Positions 1-4,061 of a stretch of 5,416 bases of DNA are shown here, one piece after another. The notes beneath the pieces were generated by a model. That model did no database searches. It worked only from the letters and a program-made list of their open reading frames with translations, and had not been told where the DNA came from. Where the stretch lies: the NCBI GenBank assembly GCA_913045395.1, contig CAJWPV010000128.1:1-5416 (forward strand), read 5' to 3'. This DNA comes from an uncultured Verrucomicrobiota bacterium. GTDB lineage: Bacteria > Verrucomicrobiota > Verrucomicrobiia > Limisphaerales > UBA1096. The position numbers and the translations under genes are program-made. Numbering within the stretch: the first letter of the stretch is position 1; each line of letters begins with the position of its first letter.

Positions 1-1
1 G

Positions 2-379
2 ACCCAGCAACTCGTCAGCCGCTCGCTCGCCTCCGGCCTGTACGAGAAAAACCTGGCCAGGGTCCAGCGGCGTTACCGAGCCAAGGCCAAGGCGATGACA
101 GACGCCATCGGTGAGCATCTCTCCGAGTCAGTGCAGTGGGAGCAACCGGAGGGTGGCCTGAACGTCTGGGCCGTACTGCCCCGAAAAGTGAACACCGGGA
201 TGAAGTCGCACTTCTTCAGGCGAGTGATGGATCTTAACGTGCTCTACGTGCCGGGCGGCTTGTGTTACGTCGATGACCCGACGAGGGCCAAGCCAAGCCA
301 CGAGATGCGCCTGAGCTTCGGGGCGGCAACCGAGGACGACATCCGCGAGGGCATCCGCCGGCTTGGCCAAGCGATATGA
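2..379 (+). CDS. PLP-dependent aminotransferase, class I/II fold (C-terminal 125 residues, 5' truncated)
   Basis: The reading frame is open from the left edge, so the start and the PLP-binding lysine lie outside the window. Seen: a basic helix (KNLARVQRRYRAKAKAM), then 'WEQPEGGLNVWAVLP', 'VLYVPGGLCYVDD', 'HEMRLSFGAATEDDIREGI' and a stop at 377-379. Known: this is the small domain of fold-type I aminotransferases of the 2-aminoadipate/valine-pyruvate (LysN/MocR-like) group. The arginine of 'MRLSFG' is the conserved residue that holds the substrate carboxylate, and 'PEGG..(V/L)W' is a typical strand-turn. The enzyme would transfer an amino group between an amino acid and a 2-oxo acid in the cytoplasm; the substrate cannot be read from this fragment. 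The last codons carry a 12-bp palindrome. The next gene follows on the same strand after 40 bp, so cotranscription is possible but not shown. Confident of family, not of substrate. Confidence 0.88.
   Translation, partial: TQQLVSRSLASGLYEKNLARVQRRYRAKAKAMTDAIGEHLSESVQWEQPEGGLNVWAVLPRKVNTGMKSHFFRRVMDLNVLYVPGGLCYVDDPTRAKPSHEMRLSFGAATEDDIREGIRRLGQAI
80..91 (+). repeat. Tandem GCCAAG hexamers (2 copies)
   Basis: GCCAAGGCCAAG at 80-91 encodes AKAKA in the aminotransferase. The same 12-mer is found at 4510-4521, and a 5-bp-period version GCCAAGCCAAG at 287-297. These are instances of the dispersed GCCAAG motif. Confidence 0.7.
287..297 (+). repeat. Overlapping GCCAAG pair (5-bp period)
   Basis: GCCAAGCCAAG at 287-297 lies in the aminotransferase gene (RAKPSH codons). 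Its mirror, CTTGGCTTGGC, is at 1376-1386. Preceded by G at 286 it also gives the 8-mer GGCCAAGC. Confidence 0.7.
361..372. repeat. 12-bp palindrome GCTTGGCCAAGC, copy 1
   Basis: A perfect self-complementary 12-mer lies in the last codons of the aminotransferase gene (RLGQA), ending 4 bp before the stop codon. The identical 12-mer recurs at 1399-1410. No T-tract follows, so it is not a standard terminator. Confidence 0.85.
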
Positions 380-419
380 TTGGCTGGGGCTATCGTGTGT
401 GTTAAACTGCTGATCGACG

Positions 420-1337
420 ATGTTGGATGATCGACCCTACATGAGACCGGAGGAACCGCGGTTCCGTGCGTCATCGATGCAGCAGACGTGGTCCGGATGG
501 GCCATTCTGCTGACGATCAATGTTGTGGTGTACATCCTGCAACTGCTGATCGATCCAAAATACGAAGGCATTTTTGCCTGGGGCATTTTAGACACGTCAG
601 TATTGAGTTGGCTGACCCCGGTTCATTTGATCACGTACCAATTTTTGCACGGCAGCACCTCGCATTTGTTCTTGAACATGCTCACGCTGTTCTTCCTTGG
701 CCGATGGCTTGAGCGGGAGATTGGGCGTCGGGAGATGATCGCCCTTTATCTCACCAGCGGCATCGTGGGGGCGTTCGTGCAGTTTGGTTTAGGGCTGTTG
801 GCACCGGATTTATTCGCCGGCCCGATCATTGGGGCCAGCGGGGCGGTGATGGGTGTCATGGGTGCGTTGGCCCGGCTCCATCCGCGGCAGGAGGTCTACT
901 TTCTTGCGTTTTTTGTTCTGCCGATTCGGATGAAATGGAATTGGCTTTTTTGGGGGAGTGTGGTGTTCTCATCGTTGTGGATTTTGTCCGCGATTCAACA
1001 TGAAGCCAGGGATCAAGTGGCGCATGCGGCGCATCTGGGCGGATTGTTGTACGGCGCATTTTACGTCGCGATCTTGGTGCGGAATGGTGGGTTAATGCGG
1101 TTTTTCCCCGGTATACCCAGGGTTCGGTTCGTCTCGAATGATCCAGCCAAAGGCTCACGCGCCACGCGCCGCCGGAACTGGCGCAAGCCAAAGGTGGTCG
1201 ATGCCGCCGAGGTGGCCGAGGGGAATTTCATGAGCCGCGAGGTGGATCCGATTCTCGACAAGATTTCCAAACAGGGCATCCACAGCCTGACCGAGCGCGA
1301 GCGCAAGATTCTCGACAAGGCGAGATCCAAGATGTGA
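420..1337 (+). CDS. Rhomboid family intramembrane serine protease
   Basis: A 305-residue polytopic membrane protein that would cleave substrates within or next to their transmembrane helices. Seen: a first hydrophobic segment near residues 28-44, then 'HGSTSHLFLNM' (77-87), whose His82 and Asn86 match the oxyanion-side His and Asn of GlpG. The GASG motif follows at 138-141 with nucleophile Ser140, and 'AHAAHLGG' at 201-208 carries His205 as the second member of the catalytic dyad. All catalytic residues are present, so it should be active. After the last helix (about 206-220) there is a basic cytosolic tail (about 221-305) ending 'DKISKQGIHSLTERE', a motif common on rhomboids of Bacteroidetes and PVC bacteria. 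An in-frame stop at 411-413 puts the start at ATG 420 or a later ATG (441 or 477). None has a good Shine-Dalgarno; GGAGG at 449-453 is too far from 477. Its end overlaps the next gene by 4 nt. Substrate unknown. Confidence 0.95.
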   Translation: MLDDRPYMRPEEPRFRASSMQQTWSGWAILLTINVVVYILQLLIDPKYEGIFAWGILDTSVLSWLTPVHLITYQFLHGSTSHLFLNMLTLFFLGRWLEREIGRREMIALYLTSGIVGAFVQFGLGLLAPDLFAGPIIGASGAVMGVMGALARLHPRQEVYFLAFFVLPIRMKWNWLFWGSVVFSSLWILSAIQHEARDQVAHAAHLGGLLYGAFYVAILVRNGGLMRFFPGIPRVRFVSNDPAKGSRATRRRNWRKPKVVDAAEVAEGNFMSREVDPILDKISKQGIHSLTERERKILDKARSKM

Positions 1338-2047
1338 ATCAATTGATGACTTTTTATCTCAAAATCATGAGGTGGCTTGGCTTGGCGTTGACCATTGCGC
1401 TTGGCCAAGCGGGGTATGCTGACAATTGGGTGAGTCTGTTTGACGGCAAAACCCTTAAGGGATGGGAGAAACGAGGGGGGACTGCTAAGTTTGTTGTTGA
1501 GGATGGTGTCATTCTCGGGACCGGTCCGAAGCGTTCGCCAAACACGTTTCTTTGCACCAAGAAAACTTACAGTGATTTTGTGCTGGAGTTGGAATTCAAG
1601 GTCGATAAGGAACTGAACTCCGGCGTGCAGATTCGTGGTGCGGTTTATGGAGGGGACACAGAAGTAACAAAGAAGGGGGGTAAAAAGAAAAAGAGGCACC
1701 AAGCTGGACGTGTGCGTGGCTATCAGGTTGAGATTGATCCCGATACGACCCGCAATCGGATGTGGACCGGAGGCATATACGACGAGGCGCGGCGCGGTTG
1801 GCTGGCCGATCTTTCAAAAAACAAACCAGCGCGGGATGCCTTCAAGGCGGACGAGTGGAACCACTTTCGAATTCAGGCCAACGGCGATGAAATCAAGACG
1901 TGGATCAACGGCGTGCACGCGGTGATGTTGCGTGATTCCATGGACGCTTCTGGTTTCATTGGATTGCAGGTCCATGGCCAAGGTAAAGACAAAGGACGTG
2001 CCGGTAAACAGGCGCGCTGGCGTAACATTCGCATCAAGGAACTTTAA
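1334..2047 (+). CDS. Secreted DUF1080 / 3-keto-disaccharide hydrolase domain protein
   Basis: A 237-residue protein with one DUF1080 domain (concanavalin-like jelly roll). Known: family members act on glycosides, some hydrolysing 3-keto-disaccharides, and are greatly expanded in Planctomycetes and Verrucomicrobia. Seen: an N-terminal signal segment 'MRWLGLALTIALGQAGYA' (12-29) with likely cleavage before Asp30, so export is expected. Mature-domain landmarks are 'WVSLFDGKTLKGW' (32-44), 'FVVEDGVILG' (53-62), 'DFVLELEFKVDKELNSGVQIRG' region (81-102), 'GYQVEIDPD' (129-137), 'GGIYDEARRGWLAD' (146-159), 'WNHFRIQANGDEIKTWINGV' (175-194) and 'GFIGLQVHG' (207-215). Residues 113-125 form an extra Lys-rich loop. 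The upstream gene's stop overlaps GTG 1334 as GTGA, with AAGGCGAG some 10 nt before, which favours coupled translation from GTG. ATG 1346 and ATG 1367 would also retain the signal peptide. The domain is complete; the substrate is unknown. Confidence 0.92.
   Translation: MNQLMTFYLKIMRWLGLALTIALGQAGYADNWVSLFDGKTLKGWEKRGGTAKFVVEDGVILGTGPKRSPNTFLCTKKTYSDFVLELEFKVDKELNSGVQIRGAVYGGDTEVTKKGGKKKKRHQAGRVRGYQVEIDPDTTRNRMWTGGIYDEARRGWLADLSKNKPARDAFKADEWNHFRIQANGDEIKTWINGVHAVMLRDSMDASGFIGLQVHGQGKDKGRAGKQARWRNIRIKEL
1398..1411. repeat. 14-bp palindrome CGCTTGGCCAAGCG, containing copy 2 of the 12-mer
   Basis: A perfect 14-bp palindrome in the signal-peptide codons of the DUF1080 gene (ALGQAG). Twelve bases before it, CTTGGCTTGGC (1376-1386) gives two more overlapping copies of the CTTGGC half-site, making this the densest cluster of the motif in the window. 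Confidence 0.85.
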
Positions 2048-2799
2048 TCGACGTTGGACAAGATGCTGCAGTAGTTGCGGATCTTGTCGGCGTCGGTGAC
2101 TTTCAGCGAGAATTCTGGAGGGTACAGCGCCTTGCCCATGAAGCAATGTTCGTTGCGGTACTCCATTTTGCTTTGCACCGGTGCACTGCCGGTCAGGTGA
2201 TATTCCCTGGCACCGGTTTCGCGCATGATGCGCGGCAAGTTTTTTTCGGTGATACCGGCGCCGGGCATGATGATGATGTCGTCGCCGGCGCGGCGCACCA
2301 ACTCGGCGATCAACTCCACCCCCTCGAGCACCGACGGCTCCTGCCCGGAGGTCAGCAGCCGCTCAACGCCCAGGGCGATGATGTCGTCGAGGCTGCGGAA
2401 TGGATCGGCGGTGACGTCAAACGCGCGATGGTAGGTCACCTCGAGTGGCCGGGCCAGCTCGATCAATTGTCTGGAGCGGTCGGTGTCGATGGTGCCGTCG
2501 GCGTTGAGCAGGCCGATGACGACACCGTTGATGCCCATTTCCTTGAGCGAGACGATGTCGTGCTGCATCACGGCGAACTCGTCGTCGGAGTAGAGGAAGT
2601 CGCCGCCGCGCGGCCGGATGATGGCATTGACCTTGATGCCCACCCGCTCCAACGTCCGGTACACTGTCCCCACGCTGGGAGTGGTGCCGCCCTCGAACAG
2701 GTTTTGGCATAGCTCGACGCGTGCGGCGCCGCCTTGTTCCGCTGCAATGGCCGAGGCCACGGAGTCGATGCAAATTTCAAGAATAGGTGTGTCGCTCAT
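2044..2799 (-). CDS. cutC: CutC family protein (copper homeostasis)
   Basis: A 251-residue cytoplasmic TIM-barrel protein, close to the usual length of about 250. Seen, in order: 'LEICIDSVASAIAAEQGGA' (7-25), 'RVELCQNLFEGGTTPS' (27-42), 'IIRPRGGDFLYSDDEF' (60-75), 'TYHRAFD' (122-128), 'RLLTSGQ' (147-153), 'IIIMPGAGIT' (175-184), 'EYHLTGSA' (199-206) and 'MEYRN' (212-216). These match the E. coli CutC pattern almost block for block. Known: CutC was linked genetically to copper tolerance in bacteria, though its biochemical activity is not settled and the phenotype has been disputed. The start is ATG 2799 because the family begins at this point. The open frame extends further upstream to 3120, but that stretch has no CutC similarity and runs antisense to another gene. 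GGCGGA about 8 nt before the ATG is a weak ribosome binding site. No metal resistance genes lie next to it. Confidence 0.95.
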   Translation of the reverse strand: MSDTPILEICIDSVASAIAAEQGGAARVELCQNLFEGGTTPSVGTVYRTLERVGIKVNAIIRPRGGDFLYSDDEFAVMQHDIVSLKEMGINGVVIGLLNADGTIDTDRSRQLIELARPLEVTYHRAFDVTADPFRSLDDIIALGVERLLTSGQEPSVLEGVELIAELVRRAGDDIIIMPGAGITEKNLPRIMRETGAREYHLTGSAPVQSKMEYRNEHCFMGKALYPPEFSLKVTDADKIRNYCSILSNVD

Positions 2800-2804
2800 C
2801 GTTC

Positions 2805-2855
2805 GTTCCGCCTGGCCAAGCGTAGCAGAGCGCCTAGCCAAGGCGAGGGCGGAAC
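2805..2855 (-). repeat. Inverted repeat in the cutC leader, possible RBS-masking hairpin
   Basis: GTTCCGCC at 2805-2812 is the exact reverse complement of GGCGGAAC at 2848-2855, with 35 nt between. On the cutC transcript the second arm, GGCGGAAC, lies 5 nt before the ATG and includes the only plausible Shine-Dalgarno (GGCGGA). A stem would therefore cover the ribosome binding site. It could instead be a protein-binding site or chance: in about 100 bp of GC-rich DNA an 8-bp match of this kind is not very rare. Confidence 0.4.
2810..2842. repeat. Pair of near-identical 11-mers in the divergent promoter region
   Basis: GCCTGGCCAAG at 2810-2820 and GCCTAGCCAAG at 2832-2842 differ at one base and start 22 bp apart, about two helical turns. 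Both contain the GCCAAG motif that recurs through this window. The spacing is what a dimeric or paired regulator site would show, but they may also simply be copies of the dispersed motif. Confidence 0.45.
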
Positions 2856-2898
2856 TGTTTTTCATGGTACGCGCCCGGGCAGGCGTTATTCTGCGGGG

Positions 2899-3249
2899 GT
2901 GCAGAAGTGGGTGACAGCAGTCATGGCGCTTGGCCTGGCGGGGTGCACCCTGCCGGGCAAACGGGGAGGCAACCCACAGCCCCTGGCCAAGCCGGGCGGC
3001 GGGACAATTGTCACCCCGGTATCGTTCCGCGTGGAGGGCAAGGTGGTGCGCACAAATCCACGGCTCAACTTTGTGGTGCTCGACTTTGGCCTGCAGGGGT
3101 TGCCGCCGATCGGGCAGCAATTTTCCATTTACCGGCTTGGGAAAAAGGTGGGCAAGGTGCGCGTGTCCGGCCCGGCGTGGGACACCTACACCGTCGCCGA
3201 TATTGTTGAGGGGCAGATTTGGATGGGCGATGAGGCCAAGCCAAAGTAA
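2899..3249 (+). CDS. Small predicted lipoprotein of unknown function
   Basis: A 116-residue protein with a short lipoprotein signal: a hydrophobic stretch (VTAVMALGLAGC, residues 5-16) ending in the lipobox LAGC with Cys16 as the predicted lipidated residue. It should be anchored in a membrane facing the periplasm. After a Gly/Pro-rich linker (17-38) comes a compact beta-rich domain: 'FRVEGKVVRTNPRLNFVVLDF' region (43-63), 'PPIGQQFSIYRLGKKVGKVRVSG' region (69-91), and 'YTVADIVEGQIWMGDEAKP' (97-115). This looks like a two-repeat small barrel; similar small proteins are, as far as I know, common in Verrucomicrobia, without assigned function. GTG 2899 is the only start that places the signal peptide properly. 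The frame runs further upstream without a stop, but that part lies in the cutC leader and is not protein-like. No clear Shine-Dalgarno is seen. The stop is 6 bp from the convergent gene. Confidence 0.75.
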   Translation: MQKWVTAVMALGLAGCTLPGKRGGNPQPLAKPGGGTIVTPVSFRVEGKVVRTNPRLNFVVLDFGLQGLPPIGQQFSIYRLGKKVGKVRVSGPAWDTYTVADIVEGQIWMGDEAKPK

Positions 3250-3255
3250 GCCTCG

Positions 3256-3591
3256 TCAGTCCGACGGGTTGGCTTCGGTCTTGACCTCCGGTTTGGTGAT
3301 ATTGCGTCCGCCGTGCTCGTGGCTGTACGGCGTGTGGAGGTTGAAGTAAATGCCGCAGAGGGGTGGGTCACTCTCCGCCTGGCTGAGCATGATGGTGATC
3401 TCCTTGTCGAGTGCGATACCGTGGCGCATACCCTCGACGCGGTTTTCATAGGCTTTGATCGCCTTAAGCATGAGTCGCTCGATCGCCTCGAGGCAGTCGT
3501 CAGGCGTCTTGAAGATGCAGACAACGTGGCGGTCGTACGATTGCATCGCCGCTTCGATCTCTTGTTGGAATGTTTCGATGACCAACTCCAT
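3256..3591 (-). CDS. Conserved-looking hypothetical protein, 111 residues
   Basis: I do not recognise a named family. Seen: a soluble, mixed alpha/beta protein with no signal peptide or membrane segment. The predicted order is an amphipathic helix (1-18), a strand (22-28, 'HVVCIFK'), a long helix (30-55, 'DDCLEAIERLMLKAIKAYEN' region), a strand (64-70), a strand (78-88, 'LCGIYFNLHTPYS') and a polar, disordered tail from about 91 with HEHGG. Two cysteines (25, 33) lie close together and a third is at 79, but there is no clear metal motif. An in-frame stop at 3607-3609 fixes ATG 3591 as the first possible start; there is no strong Shine-Dalgarno. It lies 53 bp after the proline-rich membrane protein gene on the same strand and so may end that transcript. 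The protein-like composition and its defined start argue that it is real. Confidence 0.7.
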   Translation of the reverse strand: MELVIETFQQEIEAAMQSYDRHVVCIFKTPDDCLEAIERLMLKAIKAYENRVEGMRHGIALDKEITIMLSQAESDPPLCGIYFNLHTPYSHEHGGRNITKPEVKTEANPSD

Positions 3592-3644
3592 TCGTGCCGG
3601 GGAAAGTTAGCCTTGGTCGGGTCGATGTAAAAACAAAAGCACGG
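3592..3644. other. Short spacer within the leftward gene cluster
   Basis: This 53-bp gap separates the membrane protein gene from the 111-residue gene. CGTGC at 3593-3597 and GCACG at 3639-3643 are complementary but too short and too far apart to call a terminator, and no T-tract follows in the direction of transcription. No promoter is evident, so read-through from the genes upstream is the simplest view. Confidence 0.35.
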
Positions 3645-4061
3645 TCAGTCTGCGGAATCAGATTCGCCGGAGGCCTCCCGTTCGCGGAGTCGGCGGAACA
3701 GTTTGCGGACGTCCAGCGCACCGCCGACGATGACCAGCACCGAAAGTAGTCCAAAGAGCCCAGATGTGCCAATCAGGGTCACTTTCCAAACCCACTCCCA
3801 TCCGTCTCTCTCAACAGCCTTTAAAAATGCCTGCCATCCATTTTCCATAATGGCAAATATTATCGTAAACCCGAGGGTGGCGATCCCAGCTATCAAGAGC
3901 AGCGTGATGATAACGGCCGGGAGCCAGGATCCTTTTTCCTTGGAAGGGCGGGGTGGCAGCACAGGTGGGAGTTTAGGTGGATCCACCGGTGACTCCACGG
4001 GTGGTTCTGTGGATTGGGTATTTGGAGGCAGACTTGATGGTTGGTTCAGTTCATCACTCAT
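3645..4061 (-). CDS. Proline-rich small membrane protein, two transmembrane helices, unknown function
   Basis: A 138-residue protein of no family I recognise. Seen: an N-terminal 45-residue region rich in Pro, Ser and Glu (for example 'PPKLPPVLPPRPSKEKG', 28-44), likely disordered. A first membrane helix follows at about 47-71 ('LPAVIITLLLIAGIATLGFT'), then a polar loop with 'KAVERDGWEWVWK' (81-93), a second helix at about 94-114, and a basic-then-acidic C-terminal tail ('RKLFRRLREREASGESDSAD'). The proline-rich N-terminus before a helix is typical of PVC small membrane proteins. The start at ATG 4061 is well supported by AAAGGAGG ending 6 nt upstream. It overlaps the end of the symporter gene by 8 nt, so the two are almost certainly cotranscribed and the product may be an accessory or stabilising subunit. 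That role is inference only. Confidence 0.8.
   Translation of the reverse strand: MSDELNQPSSLPPNTQSTEPPVESPVDPPKLPPVLPPRPSKEKGSWLPAVIITLLLIAGIATLGFTIIFAIMENGWQAFLKAVERDGWEWVWKVTLIGTSGLFGLLSVLVIVGGALDVRKLFRRLREREASGESDSAD

Larger units (their letters stand above)
2800..2898. promoter_or_regulatory. Divergent intergenic region between cutC and the small lipoprotein gene
   Basis: Two genes are transcribed away from this 99-bp region, so it should hold both promoters and the cutC leader. No convincing -35/-10 pair could be picked by eye on either strand. What it does hold: an 8-bp perfect inverted repeat (2805-2812 and 2848-2855), two near-identical 11-mers on a 22-bp spacing (2810-2820 and 2832-2842), both with the GCCAAG motif, and the self-complementary GCCCGGGC at 2873-2880. 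If cutC instead began at ATG 2865, part of this would be coding, but the family boundary argues against that. Confidence 0.6.

Noticed and set aside
1475..1480. G6 run as a frameshift or phase-variation site
   Set aside because: The DUF1080 frame is intact across it and the other G6 at 1675-1680; six Gs alone are weak evidence of phase variation.
1061..1702. 213-residue open frame on the - strand
   Set aside because: It is antisense across the end of the rhomboid and the start of the DUF1080 gene, both well supported; it has no domain.
2146..2712. 188-residue open frame on the + strand
   Set aside because: It is fully antisense to cutC, with low-complexity composition rich in Asp, Val, Gly and His, as expected for a shadow of a GC-rich gene.
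2800..3120. N-terminal extension of cutC by 107 residues in an open frame
   Set aside because: CutC similarity begins at ATG 2799 and gives the normal length of 251. The extension runs antisense through the lipoprotein gene and has no protein-family character.
3313..3630. 105-residue open frame on the + strand opposite the 111-residue gene
   Set aside because: The - strand frame has the better secondary-structure pattern and cluster context; the + frame looks like a reverse-complement shadow. One of the two must be a shadow, and some doubt remains.
3593..3643. CGTGC/GCACG pairing as a terminator
   Set aside because: Only 5 bp of stem around a loop of more than 40 nt and no T-tract.
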